Below are positions 24,328 through 34,039 of a stretch of DNA of 35,464 nt, piece after piece (within the stretch, counting starts at the first letter, position 1; every line of letters starts with the position of its first letter). The position numbers and the translations under genes were made by a program. The notes beneath the pieces were generated by a model. That model made no database searches. It had not been told where the DNA came from and was given only the letters and a program-made list of their open reading frames with translations. The stretch spans positions 1 through 35,464 of the forward strand of contig NZ_FXBB01000026.1 in the NCBI RefSeq assembly GCF_900177735.1, written 5' to 3'. This DNA comes from Dethiosulfovibrio salsuginis. Its GTDB lineage: Bacteria; Synergistota; Synergistia; Synergistales; Dethiosulfovibrionaceae.

Positions 24328-25198
24328 CCGGGGCAGGGGAGACCTTGTTCCGCTGTGTCATGTATATGCCGATCAGGATGAAACAGCCTCCCAGCACTAT
24401 CGCCGGGCCCGGCACCTCGTGGAAGAAGGCCCACGCCATGACCGAAGAGCCTATAGGCTCCCCAAGGAGCATCACCGCCACCACCGCCGGATTGACCCAT
24501 CTAAGGGCCCAGTTGTAAGCCGAGTGTCCCAGGATCTGGGGTATAAGCGCCATGCCCCAGAGGGCTCCCCAGGTATGCCAGGAGTAGCCGCTCACCGGCA
24601 GGGAGGACAGCATGAGAGCTACCCACAGAAAAGCCGCCGCCGAACCGTAACACACCGCCACGTAGGGCATCAGGGATACCTTGGCCCTGACTTTCCTCCC
24701 CAGAAGCAGATAGACAGTCAGACTTATGGCCCCTAAAAGGGCCAGACCGTCCCCTTTCCAGGCATCCGGGCCTGTGGAAAAGTCCCCCCATCCTATGATT
24801 ACAGCTCCTACCACCGCCAGGGATATAGCCATGGCGGTTTTTTTGTCTATCCTGTCTCCGGTGATAAAAGGGGCGGCAAGGGCGACCCAGAGGGGAGAGG
24901 TGTTGACCAGCACGACGCAGCTCGCTATGGATATGTACTGTAAGGCGGATATCCAGGAGGCGAAGTGTATGGCCAGTGCCCCTCCTGAGATGACGGTGTA
25001 GATCCAGTCTTTGGAGGTGAGCCCCTTTATATCCTCCCTATGGTGTAACATCGCCCAGGGGACCAGTACGATCGAGGCCAGCCCAAGCCTGTAAGCGGCG
25101 GTGACTAGAGCGGGAGCGTCCGCCGCCTTAGCGAAGATCGAGCCCGTTGAGGTCGCCAGTATGGCCAAAAACATTATGATGTTTGCCTTTTTATCCAA
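24311..25198 (-). CDS. EamA/DMT-family transporter
   Basis: 295 residues with ten predicted membrane helices arranged as two EamA repeats; the second repeat begins near residue 150. The C-terminal helices contain the typical NPAVVAVMLLGEPIGSSVMAW motif, which includes the conserved Glu before the penultimate helices. Family members export amino acids, purines or other metabolites; the substrate is unknown. The start is TTG at 25198 with GAAAGGCGG about 10 nt upstream; no ATG is available before helix 1. Divergent from the binding-protein operon. Confidence 0.88.
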   Translation of the reverse strand: MDKKANIIMFLAILATSTGSIFAKAADAPALVTAAYRLGLASIVLVPWAMLHHREDIKGLTSKDWIYTVISGGALAIHFASWISALQYISIASCVVLVNTSPLWVALAAPFITGDRIDKKTAMAISLAVVGAVIIGWGDFSTGPDAWKGDGLALLGAISLTVYLLLGRKVRAKVSLMPYVAVCYGSAAAFLWVALMLSSLPVSGYSWHTWGALWGMALIPQILGHSAYNWALRWVNPAVVAVMLLGEPIGSSVMAWAFFHEVPGPAIVLGGCFILIGIYMTQRNKVSPAPAKATL

Positions 25199-25288
25199 TG
25201 GAAATAGCCGCCTTTCGTGTTATTCTGGGTGTATAGCCGATCGAAAGACTATAGATCATAGGACATCACAGCGCAAGGAGGTATTCTC

Positions 25289-26401
25289 GTGAGGATAATA
25301 TGCTTGGTCGTGGTCTTTTTTGCCCTTTTTTCCGTGCCCTCCGCCTCTGCGGAGGTTCCTCCCAAAATAGCCTTTATAGGTCCTCTCTCCGGTCACGACG
25401 GTCACGAAGGATTGGCGGCTAAACAGGCATTTCTTCTGGCTATAAAGCAGGTGTCCGACGAAACCGGAAAGGAGATCGTTCCGGTGGTGATGGATGACTT
25501 TGCCGATCCCGATCAGGCCCGTGAGGCCGCTCTGACGGTGGCTTCCGATAGCTCCGTTATGGCTGTAGTGGCCCATTATCACAGTGTCTGTGCTTTTGCC
25601 ACTATGGATGTATTCTCCTCCGCTAAGCTGCCGGTCATAATGTGGGCCGCCGCCCATCCGGGGATATCGGAAAAAGGGGATCCCTACATATTTCAGATGG
25701 TCCCTATCCTGGACGACATGGTCCTATCCCTGGGCAGACTGATGTTCGACAGAGGGCTTAGATCCATCGCCCTCATAGGGGAGAGATCGGCTTACGGCAG
25801 ACGATTCCTCTCGGTAATGGCCCCTTATCTCCGTGAGATAGGTGTGGACGTTCCTTTGGTTATAGAGACCTCTCCTATGCTCCCTTCCTACGACCACCTG
25901 GCGGACAGGGTCGCCGACGTCGCTCCCGACGGGGTGGCCTACGGAGGCTTTACCCACGAAGGTGCCATGATAAAGATGGCCCTGGACAGGAAAGGGCTAT
26001 CGCTGACCTATGGGGTGGACTCCTCGGTAGGGGAGGAGCTCTTCTGCCGATACGCCGGCCCTGCCGCCGAGGGGACGTTAGGGGTTCTGCCTCTTTCGCC
26101 TATCTATCTTCCTGGAGGAACCGATTTTCTGAAAGGGCTTTATGGCCTTTTCCCCGACGCTGTGCCAGCTAACTACACAGCTCTCGCCTACGACGCCGCT
26201 ACGGTGGTCGCCTGGTCCACTTACAGAGGGCAGTCCAGGGGCAGGGAGGGGGTACGGGAGGAGATATCTCGATACAGCGGAAGAGGCCTCACCGGCCTGA
26301 TAGGTTTCGACTATCTAGGGAGGGCGGTCGCCAGACCTATAGGGGCTTTTGTCGTCAAAGGCGGCCGTTGGCTGCCTCTCAGAGGTGATAGGGATGGCTA
26401 G
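25289..26401 (+). CDS. Periplasmic ligand-binding protein (LivJ / Peripla_BP_6 type) linked to a sensor kinase
   Basis: 370 residues. A signal peptide (MRIICLVVVFFALFSVPSASA) is followed by PPKIAFIGPLSGHDG, the mature start of branched-chain amino-acid-type binding proteins (type I fold). Later markers are ALIGERSAYGR and NYTALAYDAATVVAW. GTG start with AAGGAGG 8 nt upstream. No permease or ATPase is nearby; instead the gene overlaps a histidine kinase by 8 bp. This suggests that the protein presents its ligand to the kinase sensor domain rather than to a transporter, as LuxP does for LuxQ. The ligand is unknown; amino acids are a fair guess from the fold. Confidence 0.88.
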   Translation: MRIICLVVVFFALFSVPSASAEVPPKIAFIGPLSGHDGHEGLAAKQAFLLAIKQVSDETGKEIVPVVMDDFADPDQAREAALTVASDSSVMAVVAHYHSVCAFATMDVFSSAKLPVIMWAAAHPGISEKGDPYIFQMVPILDDMVLSLGRLMFDRGLRSIALIGERSAYGRRFLSVMAPYLREIGVDVPLVIETSPMLPSYDHLADRVADVAPDGVAYGGFTHEGAMIKMALDRKGLSLTYGVDSSVGEELFCRYAGPAAEGTLGVLPLSPIYLPGGTDFLKGLYGLFPDAVPANYTALAYDAATVVAWSTYRGQSRGREGVREEISRYSGRGLTGLIGFDYLGRAVARPIGAFVVKGGRWLPLRGDRDG

Positions 26402-28742
26402 AAAGTTCATGTCCAGCATAGGCGCTAAACTGCTCATATGGTTCGCCATTATAGGGCTCATACCTATGATATCGGCGGTAACGGTCACGTCCCTAAGAAG
26501 GGTCCACTCCATAAAGGAGGAAGCCATGTCCAAGCTGGAGGCCATAAGGGACCTGAAGGCCACCCAGCTCTCTCAGTGGCTCCAGGAAAGGCGATCGAGC
26601 TTTCTATCGGTGGCCTCGGACAGCTCTCTGATCCAGCTGGTCCAATCCCTTGAGGATAGAAGATCGCCGGAGCAGAGGGCTCTTCTGATGGAGGTGAGGC
26701 AACTTCTCCGGCGACACAGGAGAAGCTCGGTGGATGTGGACGATTTCTTTTTGATAGACGCTCCTACCGGAAAGGTGGTGGCCTCCACAAACCCAGCCGA
26801 CGAGAACAAGGTCGTTTACGGTCCTTTCGTGGAGATCCCGATATCTTTGGGCCGAATGTGGGAGCAGGATCTAGCCCGATCCCCTCTGACAGGATCCCTG
26901 GTTCTAGCCTTCTCCGCTCCTATATGGGGAGTGGACGAAAGGGAGGGAGAGGTGCTATTTGTCCTGGGGGCCAGGATATACGCCGAGAAATCCCTTTTTC
27001 GGATACTCTCCGACAGAACAGGGCTAGGTTATTCCGGCGAGACCATCATAATTAACGGAGAGAGGACGGTCCTCAGCGAGCTCCGTTGGAGCGACAACGC
27101 TCCCCTTAACTTTAAACTCCGGTCCGAGCCCGCCTCCCTGGCGTCGGAGGGGTTTTCCGGGGTTATGGAGGCGACGGACTATCGAGGGGTTTCGGTCATA
27201 TCCGCCTACGGTCCAATCGGTGGTACCGAATGGGGACTTATAACCGAACAGGATCTCTCGGAGCTTATGGCCACGGTGAGAAAGTCGATGGTCGAGGTGG
27301 GAGTCGTTCTGGGCTTCTCCGTCCTGATGGTCTGTTTGGTGTCCTTCTGGGTGGCCAGAGGTTACGCTGGCCCGGTGGAGGTGATGATCGGTGCGGCCCG
27401 TCGCTTCAGAGATGGTGAGCTTTCCGCCCGAAACGGTCTCTCTCGGAATGACGAGCTAGGGGAACTGGCCAGGGAGTTCGACTCGGTGTCCGCGGCCCTC
27501 GAGTCCAAGGTCATAGCTATGGAGAGGTCCTCTGCCACGATAAACTCCCTTATGGAGATAAAGTCGGAGGTCGAATTTGGGGATAAACTTTTAAAGAAAC
27601 TCATGGAGGACGGTATACCCCGCTTCGGGGCGATTTACGGCACCGATGGATCGACTTTCAGTCCTCTGTCCACCGTAGGGCTGGCATGGCCTTACCGATC
27701 CTTCAGTGGCGAGGCTCTGGAGGGAGAGCTCGGTTTCGTCCTGTCCTTCCCGGGCAAATGGCACCGTTATCCCTTAACCGACGACACGGTCTTTACGTTA
27801 AAAGGTTTTCTCGGGGATATCCTCCCTAAAGAGGTGGCCTCTTTAGCGGTATTGGTCGACGGAAAACCCTATATGGTCGTCGTCCTGGGATCTACGACAG
27901 GTTTCTCGTCGGATTACCTATCTTACCTGGATATGCTGATCAGCCCTCTTTCCGCTCTGGCAGCTAACTTGGACCATATAGGCCGGAGGGAGGCTATGAC
28001 TATAGAGCTACAGGCACAAAACGACGAAATTCAGTCACAAAGGGACAGGATCATGGAGGCCGATCGGCTCAAAGGGCAGTTCCTCTCCAACGTCAGCCAC
28101 GAGCTTAGGACCCCTCTTAACTCCATATTGGCCCTGTCCAGGCTGATGTTACGCCCTCAGTCCTCTTTAGGGGACGATGAGAGGGAGTATATGTCCATAA
28201 TAGAGAGAAACGGCGGGAATTTACTGGAGCTGATCAACGATGTACTGGATCTGTCGAAGATAGAGGCAGGTAGGGTGGAGCTTTTCCCCGAGGAGTTCGA
28301 GCTTTCTCAGGAGGTAGCCCACATAGTCAGATCTATGGATCCTCTGGCGAAGGAAAAGGGTCTGGTCATAAGAGGGGATATACCGTATATAATGGTGTAT
28401 ATGGACAGGTCCCGACTACGGCAGATCATGGTCAACCTTTTAGGTAACGCTATCAAGTTTACCGATCGTGGATCTATCGACCTTACAGGCCACACCGAAG
28501 GGGGCTACGTAGCCCTTGAGGTCATAGATACAGGCATAGGGATCTCCTCCGATGACCTTCCCTATATCTTCGACGAGTTCCGTCAAGGCGATGGATCGGT
28601 CTCCAGACAGCACGGTGGAACGGGCCTGGGATTGGCCATCGTCAGTCGGCTTGTCCGTCTTATGGGAGGTTCCATATCGGTGGACAGCTCTCCCGGGGAG
28701 GGAACCCGTTTCTCCATTACCCTTCCCTTTTCTTCGTCGTGA
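26394..28742 (+). CDS. Membrane sensor histidine kinase
   Basis: 782 residues: TM1 about 11-30, a large extracytoplasmic Cache-like sensor (about 31-300), TM2 about 302-321, HAMP (about 322-375), a GAF-like region (about 385-530), a coiled coil, and a HisKA domain with [14 protein letters not shown] (phospho-acceptor His569). The HATPase domain follows with the N box [10 protein letters not shown] (681-690), DTGIGI (712-717), FDEFRQGD and [10 protein letters not shown]. There is no receiver domain, so it is not a hybrid kinase. The start is ATG 26394 inside the binding-protein gene (8 bp overlap); the frame is open further upstream but that is coding sequence of the other gene. The next gene is its likely partner regulator, 12 bp away. 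Confidence 0.94.
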   Translation: MARKFMSSIGAKLLIWFAIIGLIPMISAVTVTSLRRVHSIKEEAMSKLEAIRDLKATQLSQWLQERRSSFLSVASDSSLIQLVQSLEDRRSPEQRALLMEVRQLLRRHRRSSVDVDDFFLIDAPTGKVVASTNPADENKVVYGPFVEIPISLGRMWEQDLARSPLTGSLVLAFSAPIWGVDEREGEVLFVLGARIYAEKSLFRILSDRTGLGYSGETIIINGERTVLSELRWSDNAPLNFKLRSEPASLASEGFSGVMEATDYRGVSVISAYGPIGGTEWGLITEQDLSELMATVRKSMVEVGVVLGFSVLMVCLVSFWVARGYAGPVEVMIGAARRFRDGELSARNGLSRNDELGELAREFDSVSAALESKVIAMERSSATINSLMEIKSEVEFGDKLLKKLMEDGIPRFGAIYGTDGSTFSPLSTVGLAWPYRSFSGEALEGELGFVLSFPGKWHRYPLTDDTVFTLKGFLGDILPKEVASLAVLVDGKPYMVVVLGSTTGFSSDYLSYLDMLISPLSALAANLDHIGRREAMTIELQAQNDEIQSQRDRIMEADRLKGQFLSNVSHELRTPLNSILALSRLMLRPQSSLGDDEREYMSIIERNGGNLLELINDVLDLSKIEAGRVELFPEEFELSQEVAHIVRSMDPLAKEKGLVIRGDIPYIMVYMDRSRLRQIMVNLLGNAIKFTDRGSIDLTGHTEGGYVALEVIDTGIGISSDDLPYIFDEFRQGDGSVSRQHGGTGLGLAIVSRLVRLMGGSISVDSSPGEGTRFSITLPFSSS

Positions 28743-28754
28743 GGAGGTGCTTTT

Positions 28755-30125
28755 ATGTGTAAAGTTCTTATGGTGGACGATAACTACGATAATCTGGTCA
28801 TACTGAGGGCCATCCTTAAGGCCGTCGCACCTGAGTGCAGCTCTAGGTTTGCGTCCTCCGGTGAGGAGGCCCTTAGGATAGTCGCGGCGGACAGACCTGA
28901 CGTGATTATCCTGGATATATTGATGCCCGGTATGGACGGTTTTCAGGTGTGCAGTCGACTGAAGGGAGACCAGGGCTACTCGGATATCCCGGTCATACTC
29001 CTGACCGCTATGGACTCGAGCCCGGAAAATCGCACCAAAGGGCTTAAGTGCGGTGCGGATGCCTTTTTGACTAAGCCTGTCTCAGAGGTGGAGCTTGAGG
29101 CCCAGATGAGGGCCTTGCTCGGCAAAAAACAGCAGACCGCTATCCTCAAATCCGATCTGCAAGGCCTTCAGAAACAGGTGGACAAGGACAGGGCCAGGCT
29201 TCAGTTTGAGGGGGTAAAACACCGATCCATAGTGGACAACCTCCAGGACGGGGTTCTCCTCTACGACCTCTCCTCCGGCGTACCTAGGCTGGTGGAGGCC
29301 AACTCCGCCGCTTCCAGGCTTCTCTCCCTACCGAAAGGGGATCTAAGAGAGGGGGCTTTGGATTTGCCTCTGGAGGGAGGAGAGTTTTTCCTCGATCTGG
29401 AACAGGAGGATAAAGCGGGAGGGAGCACCCCTGTGGAGGTCAGAAATCGCCCCTTTTACGTGGAGGGGAGGCCGCTGGTACTCCAGGTGGTCCGAGATAT
29501 CACCGACCTCCGCAGGCTTGAGGTTACACTGAAGGAAAACGCCGATCATCTGGCTAAGGCGTTGAACAGGACCATAGACGTCCTATCCCTGGCGGTGGAG
29601 GCTAGAGATCCTTACACCGCAGGCCATCAGAGGAGAGTCGCCGATCTCTCAAAAGCCATGGCCCAGGCTTTATTGCTGGATGAAGCCCACGTAGAGCTTA
29701 TCTACCGATCCGCCCTTATCCACGACGTGGGAAAGATATCCGTCCCGGTGGAGCTTTTAAGCAAGCCGTCGGCTCTGTCGGAGGTGGAGTTCGCCCTGAT
29801 ACGCCAGCATCCTGTGACGGGATACGACATAGTAAACCGAATCGACCTATCTCGGGAGATGACCCTTGCGGTGAGACAGCATCACGAGAGGCTCGACGGC
29901 ACCGGATACCCTGACGGTCTCAAAGGGGATCAGATAATACCTGAGGCCAGGATTCTGGCGGTTGCCGACGTGGTCGAGGCCATGTCGTCCCACAGGCCCT
30001 ACAGGCCCGCTCTAGGGGTCGAGGCCGCTTTGAACGAGATAGGCAAAGGCAGGGGGGTCGTCTACGACCCCGATGCGGTCGATGCCTGTGTTCACGTCAT
30101 AAAAGAGGGTTTGGTTATCCTCTGA
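28755..30125 (+). CDS. Response regulator with PAS and HD-GYP c-di-GMP phosphodiesterase output
   Basis: 456 residues in three parts. The receiver domain (1-123) has Asp8/Asp9, phospho-acceptor Asp54 in [13 protein letters not shown], Thr84 and Lys107. After a coiled coil comes a PAS-like domain (about 155-255) ending in [12 protein letters not shown]. The HD-GYP domain (about 270-450) has the catalytic HDVGK (323-327) and [11 protein letters not shown] (376-386), with the usual ADVVEAM and HRPYRPA motifs. The complete catalytic set predicts active c-di-GMP hydrolysis switched by phosphorylation. GAGGAGG precedes the ATG. With the binding protein and kinase this forms a ligand-to-c-di-GMP pathway. 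Its stop overlaps the convergent aminotransferase by 11 bp. Confidence 0.94.
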   Translation: MCKVLMVDDNYDNLVILRAILKAVAPECSSRFASSGEEALRIVAADRPDVIILDILMPGMDGFQVCSRLKGDQGYSDIPVILLTAMDSSPENRTKGLKCGADAFLTKPVSEVELEAQMRALLGKKQQTAILKSDLQGLQKQVDKDRARLQFEGVKHRSIVDNLQDGVLLYDLSSGVPRLVEANSAASRLLSLPKGDLREGALDLPLEGGEFFLDLEQEDKAGGSTPVEVRNRPFYVEGRPLVLQVVRDITDLRRLEVTLKENADHLAKALNRTIDVLSLAVEARDPYTAGHQRRVADLSKAMAQALLLDEAHVELIYRSALIHDVGKISVPVELLSKPSALSEVEFALIRQHPVTGYDIVNRIDLSREMTLAVRQHHERLDGTGYPDGLKGDQIIPEARILAVADVVEAMSSHRPYRPALGVEAALNEIGKGRGVVYDPDAVDACVHVIKEGLVIL

Positions 30126-31224
30126 GGCCCCTGGCCATCGCCCTCCATCGGGCGATAAACTCCTCCATCTGCTCCTCAGGGGGCACCCTTAGACGGACCG
30201 AGTTGTCCCCTATTCCCAAAAATCCCGATCCCGGTGCGGTCTTTATGCCCTGATCCATCAGGCTGTCGTAGAGGTTTATCGGCCCATCGTAGGTTACCAT
30301 CATGATGGCTACGGACATACAGGTATGGGCCACGGAGAATCCAGAGGTCGACTCTATCTCTTTTATAACCTGATCCTTTAGTTTGGCTATCTCGGTTCTC
30401 ATGGAGGGCAGGAATTTTTTGCCCTCCTCTAAGGCCATAGGTATGGACGAAAAACCCAGTGCGTCCACGGTGAAAGGTGGGCTTACCCTGAGATATAGCT
30501 CTCTGGCGTAAGGGTCTCGAAACACCCCGTATCCTCCCCTTACCCCCGCCATTCCCCACCCTTTGGAGAAAGTCCTGAGACAGATGAGGTTTTTACGGCT
30601 CAGGTTAAGGCAGGAGGTCTCCTCGGGGACGAAATCGCCGTAGGCCTCGTCCACTATGACCATGGCTCCGACGTCGTTCGCTGCGGATATCAGCCGATCG
30701 AGGTCTTTAAGGTCCATCAGCTGTCCTGTGGGGTTGTGTGGCCTGTCTACGTAGACCAACGATATAGAGTCGTCAAGGGCCTTCAGTAGATCGTTAACCT
30801 CTATCCTGTATTCCGGTGCCCCCAGCGGCAGTGGAAGGAAGTCACAGCCTGATAGCTGAAAGTGAACCGGGCCGTCGGTGAACTGAGGGGCCATGCCTAA
30901 GACCTTCCCCCCCGGTGCGGCCAGGGCCTTGGCCAGGACCACCAATATGGTGTCGGTGCCGTTGGCGAAGACCAGTTCCTCCTCGTCGACCAGCCCTCCC
31001 CAGAAATCCCGAACAGGCCTTGCCAGCCGTTCGGAAGGGGGGATGTACCGGGATAGATCGTCTCCAAAGAGAGGGCCGAAAGCCGATTTGACCTTCTCCG
31101 GTGCTCCTATCGGGCTGTAGCCCAGGCCACAGTCGACCGAAACCGGTCGATTCTCGACGCAGTTGAAATAGAGCTCCGTCTTCGTGTCCTTCAAGCCCTG
31201 GGGAATAAGTTTTTTCCAGTCCAT
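30115..31224 (-). CDS. PLP-dependent aminotransferase, histidinol-phosphate aminotransferase-like
   Basis: A 369-residue fold-type I class I/II aminotransferase. Conserved elements: GTDTIL (about 89), NPTG at 164-167, VDEAYGDF with the PLP-ring Asp, and the Schiff-base lysine Lys221 in TFSKGWGMAGVRGGYG. The C-terminal VRLRVPPEEQ contains the substrate-carboxylate Arg. Overall it is closest in pattern to HisC or to the threonine-phosphate decarboxylase CobD, but no his or cob genes are adjacent, so I give no symbol. ATG start with GGAGGAGGA upstream. A -10-like TACAAT (minus strand, 31251-31256) and a perfect palindrome lie just upstream. Confidence 0.85.
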   Translation of the reverse strand: MDWKKLIPQGLKDTKTELYFNCVENRPVSVDCGLGYSPIGAPEKVKSAFGPLFGDDLSRYIPPSERLARPVRDFWGGLVDEEELVFANGTDTILVVLAKALAAPGGKVLGMAPQFTDGPVHFQLSGCDFLPLPLGAPEYRIEVNDLLKALDDSISLVYVDRPHNPTGQLMDLKDLDRLISAANDVGAMVIVDEAYGDFVPEETSCLNLSRKNLICLRTFSKGWGMAGVRGGYGVFRDPYARELYLRVSPPFTVDALGFSSIPMALEEGKKFLPSMRTEIAKLKDQVIKEIESTSGFSVAHTCMSVAIMMVTYDGPINLYDSLMDQGIKTAPGSGFLGIGDNSVRLRVPPEEQMEEFIARWRAMARGLRG

Positions 31225-31272
31225 CTAAAAATCCTCCTCCAGCGGTTAAGATTGTATCCTGTCATGATACCA

Positions 31273-31302
31273 CGATGGCGGAGGGTATACCCTCCGCCAT
31301 CG
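31273..31302. repeat. Perfect 30-bp palindrome between the feo operon and the aminotransferase
   Basis: The sequence from 31273 to 31302 is perfectly self-complementary around GTATAC (31285-31290), with arms CGATGGCGGAGG and CCTCCGCCATCG. It is 9 bp past the stop of the Cys-rich Feo protein. As RNA it would fold into a 12-13 bp stem, but the minus-strand tail is not T-rich (TGGTATCATG), so it is either a weak terminator for the feo transcript or a DNA operator for the aminotransferase. Confidence 0.75.
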
Positions 31303-31310
31303 CCATCTCT

Positions 31311-31472
31311 TTAGTTACCCTTATGATACTCCTCTGGGGGGGTGCATTTAGATGCCGATGGGCAGCTGGAGCATCCGCATCCACAGCCTCCGCCTTTTGC
31401 GATGGACCTGATTCTGTTCAATAGAACGATCCCTGCTACTATCACGACCGCCGCTACTATCGCCTTTTCCAT
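31311..31472 (-). CDS. FeoB-associated Cys-rich membrane protein
   Basis: 53 residues. One N-terminal hydrophobic helix (EKAIVAAVVIVAGIVLL) is followed by a basic stretch and a cysteine-rich tail: five Cys within about 14 residues (GGGCGCGCSSCPSASKC). This matches the small FeoB-associated protein (virus attachment protein p12-like family) often found after feoB in anaerobes. The Cys cluster may bind Fe(II) at the cytoplasmic mouth of the channel; that role is inference. ATG 31472 lies 3 nt after the feoB stop and the Shine-Dalgarno sequence (GGAGG) lies within the end of feoB. Confidence 0.88.
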   Translation of the reverse strand: MEKAIVAAVVIVAGIVLLNRIRSIAKGGGCGCGCSSCPSASKCTPPEEYHKGN

Positions 31473-31475
31473 TTT

Positions 31476-33644
31476 TTAGCCTCCTATCCTCTGAAGAAAC
31501 AGGCCTCCCTGATACACCGCTACCGCCAGGCCATAGGCCAGGATGGTGTTGAACACCATGGAGAATAGACCCCATCTCCACGTTCCTGTCTCCCTAACGA
31601 TACACACTACGGTGACGAAACAAGGGGCGTAGAACATGGTAAACACTATGAGAGCCAGAGCTTTTATAGGCGACCAGTCCGGCGAGTTGGCCAAGGTCTG
31701 AGCCAGGCCCTCGCTCTCCTCCGGGTCGACCTCTCCCAGAGAGTAGGCGGTTCCCAGAGTTGAGACCACCACCTCTTTGGCGGCAAAGCCACCTACTAAG
31801 GCTATATTGTCTCTCCAGTCAAACCCGGCGAAAGAGGTTATTCCCTCTAAGGCTGTGCCAACCCTGCCGGCGTAGGATTTTCTAAGGGCCAACTGAGCTT
31901 CCTGTCCGTCTATCTCAAGAAGTTTCCCAGCCAGTTCTTCCGACAAAAGCTCCGGCGATGCCTGAGACGTTATGGAATCCTTCATCCCCTGGAACCGCGC
32001 CCTATCATCCTCCCCTAGCTCCGGGAAGGTCATGAGGGCCCAGAGGATTATCGATATACCGAGGATGACCGTTCCCGCCTTTTTTATGTACTGCCAGGTT
32101 CTCTCCCAGGTGTGTATCATTAGTCCCTGAAAGGTAGGAAGCCTGTAGGGCGGCAGTTCCATGACGAAGGGGGTAGTTTCGCCTCTCAGGACCGTGGATC
32201 TAAGCAGTTTTGCCGCCAGAAGGGCCCCTATCCAGGAAACTGCGGTTATGAGGAGCATCATTGAGGCCTGTCTCTCGGAGAAGAAAACCCCGACCAGCAG
32301 GGCAAACACCGGTAGCTTTGCGCCGCAGTTCATGAACGGTGCGGTCAGCAGGGTGGCGATCCGCTCTTTAGGGGACTTTATCGTCCTGGCGGCCATTACC
32401 CCTGGGACGGCACATCCTCCCGCTATGCCTCCTGATACTATCAGAGGCATCACCGAGCTACCGTGGAGGCCGAAGAACCTAAACACCCGGTCCAGCATAA
32501 AAGCGACTCTCGCCAGATATCCTGTATCCTCCAGGAAGGATATCCCTAGGAACATGAAGAAGATAAGCGGTACGAAGCCCATAACACCTCCAACTCCGTC
32601 TACTACCCCTGATTTAACCATCGACTTGAGGAGACCGTCGGCCATATTGGCGTCGGTCACGTCCCCTAGCCATCCGAAAAAGTTCTCGAACCACCCCACC
32701 GGGACCTCGCTGTAGGTAAAGGTGAAATAGTACAGCCCCGCCAGGACCGCCGCCATGGCGATAGGGCCTAGAAAACGGTTCGTGAGGAATTTATCCAGCT
32801 TGTCCGACAGGGTCGGTGCGTCTCTGTCCTTTCGATAAACCAGTACTCCCTGTCTCAGGATCGACTTGATGTAGCCGTATCTCTGATCGGCTATCATAGC
32901 CTCAGGGTAGGTGTCTAAGGTGGTCCTTAGGTGACGCTCTAGCTCAAGGGCTATAGACGAAAGCTCCTGATCGGTTTTAGGGGACTCTTTGGCGATCGAG
33001 TCTTTGATTACCTGATCTCCCTCCAGGTACTTTAAGGCGGACCATCTAGGGCGAGCCGCCTCGGCCAAAGAGGGATTCCTCTCTATTATGGAGGTCATTA
33101 CGTCCAGAGCCTGGTCCAAGTCCGAGCCGTAGGATATCCTGAAAGGCGGCTGGGTCGATTGGGACAGACCGGATGCTACCTCCATAAGTTCGTCTATCCC
33201 CTGGCCCTTTCTGGCGACAACCGGAACAACCGGAACGCCGATCAACCTGGAAAGGGCTTTGTGGTCTATATCCATGCCTCTGGTCTCAGCTACGTCCATC
33301 ATGTTTATGGCTATGCACATAGGAAGGCCCATCTCCAGAAGCTGGACGGTGAGGTACAGGTTTCTCTCCAGGTTGGAGCCGTCCACCACGTTCACCACCC
33401 CATCGGGGGATTGGGTGGTTAGGAACTCTCTGGCCACGACCTCCTCGGAGGAGTAGGCGGAGAGGGAGTATATTCCTGGGAGGTCCTCTATCTCCAGTGA
33501 TAGGCCTTTCTTGACGTAGGTGCCTTTTTTCCTGTCCACCGTTATGCCTGGGTAGTTTCCCACGTGCTGTCTGGCCCCTGTCAGGGCGTTGAAGAGGGTC
33601 GTCTTCCCGGAGTTAGGGTTTCCCGCCAACGCTACGATAGCCAT
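31476..33644 (-). CDS. feoB: Ferrous iron transporter B
   Basis: A 722-residue Fe(II) permease with an N-terminal cytoplasmic G-protein domain: G1 GNPNSGKT (8-15), the switch region GNYPGITVD, G3 DLPG (about 54) and G4 NMMD (about 115). A helical linker domain follows, then the membrane part with two inverted gate repeats (GGIAGGCAVPGVMA and GGFAAKEVVVSTLGT are the conserved Cys- and Gly-containing gate motifs). The start is ATG at 33644, sharing its A with the feoA stop; the frame is open up to 33953 but that region is feoA in another frame. Length is in the usual range. With feoA and the Cys-rich protein it forms the anaerobic ferrous iron uptake operon. Confidence 0.96.
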   Translation of the reverse strand: MAIVALAGNPNSGKTTLFNALTGARQHVGNYPGITVDRKKGTYVKKGLSLEIEDLPGIYSLSAYSSEEVVAREFLTTQSPDGVVNVVDGSNLERNLYLTVQLLEMGLPMCIAINMMDVAETRGMDIDHKALSRLIGVPVVPVVARKGQGIDELMEVASGLSQSTQPPFRISYGSDLDQALDVMTSIIERNPSLAEAARPRWSALKYLEGDQVIKDSIAKESPKTDQELSSIALELERHLRTTLDTYPEAMIADQRYGYIKSILRQGVLVYRKDRDAPTLSDKLDKFLTNRFLGPIAMAAVLAGLYYFTFTYSEVPVGWFENFFGWLGDVTDANMADGLLKSMVKSGVVDGVGGVMGFVPLIFFMFLGISFLEDTGYLARVAFMLDRVFRFFGLHGSSVMPLIVSGGIAGGCAVPGVMAARTIKSPKERIATLLTAPFMNCGAKLPVFALLVGVFFSERQASMMLLITAVSWIGALLAAKLLRSTVLRGETTPFVMELPPYRLPTFQGLMIHTWERTWQYIKKAGTVILGISIILWALMTFPELGEDDRARFQGMKDSITSQASPELLSEELAGKLLEIDGQEAQLALRKSYAGRVGTALEGITSFAGFDWRDNIALVGGFAAKEVVVSTLGTAYSLGEVDPEESEGLAQTLANSPDWSPIKALALIVFTMFYAPCFVTVVCIVRETGTWRWGLFSMVFNTILAYGLAVAVYQGGLFLQRIGG

Positions 33645-33880
33645 CAGTCCTGGACCTCCACTTCGATGTAGTCCGCCTCGCTGTTTCTTAGGGTCAACGT
33701 AAAATCCCCTACCCTTAGGGCCACCGGGTCGTAAAGAGGTGCCCTGCCGAGGATCTTGATATCCGTTCCTGGGGTCAGCCCCATATCCCTTATTCGCCGT
33801 CCGAGTTCCCCCTCGGCCTTCACCGACCGTATGATGCCGGATTGGTTTTTCTTCATCTTTCTCATGGATATCTTTCCCAT
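33644..33880 (-). CDS. feoA: Ferrous iron transport protein A
   Basis: A 78-residue SH3-like FeoA protein: ELGRRIRDMGLTPGTDIKILGRAPLYDPVALRVGDFTL... pattern, with the conserved RRIRDMGLTPG and PVALRVG segments. FeoA assists FeoB, probably by contact with its G-domain. The basic N terminus (KISMRKMKKNQSG) is slightly longer than usual, and a later Met could be the start. It is separated from feoB by an overlapping TGATG. GGGGGAGGA precedes the ATG. Confidence 0.93.
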   Translation of the reverse strand: MGKISMRKMKKNQSGIIRSVKAEGELGRRIRDMGLTPGTDIKILGRAPLYDPVALRVGDFTLTLRNSEADYIEVEVQD

Positions 33881-33924
33881 CTTTCATCCTCCCCCTCTTT
33901 TCAAGAGGCTCACTTTGTTGGTGA

Positions 33925-33930
33925 ATCATA
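33925..33930 (-). promoter_or_regulatory. Candidate -10 of the feoAB promoter
   Basis: TATGAT on the minus strand (plus-strand ATCATA, 33925-33930), about 45 bp before the feoA start. The -35 at 17 bp spacing is TTGTTC, 3/6. I could not identify a convincing Fur or DtxR box in 33881-34030. Confidence 0.4.
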
Positions 33931-34039
33931 ACACAGTAAATTGGTGGGAACAAGCTTTTTTGACTTCCACAAGTTAGGGTTCCTTGACCGATCTGTTTCG
34001 CGTACAGTCTTTCTTTATTACCTTATCAAATGAAAAAGA

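Noticed and set aside
33645-33953. N-terminal extension of FeoB
   Set aside because: It overlaps feoA in another frame; FeoB proteins begin directly at the G-domain (MAIVALAGNPNSGKT).
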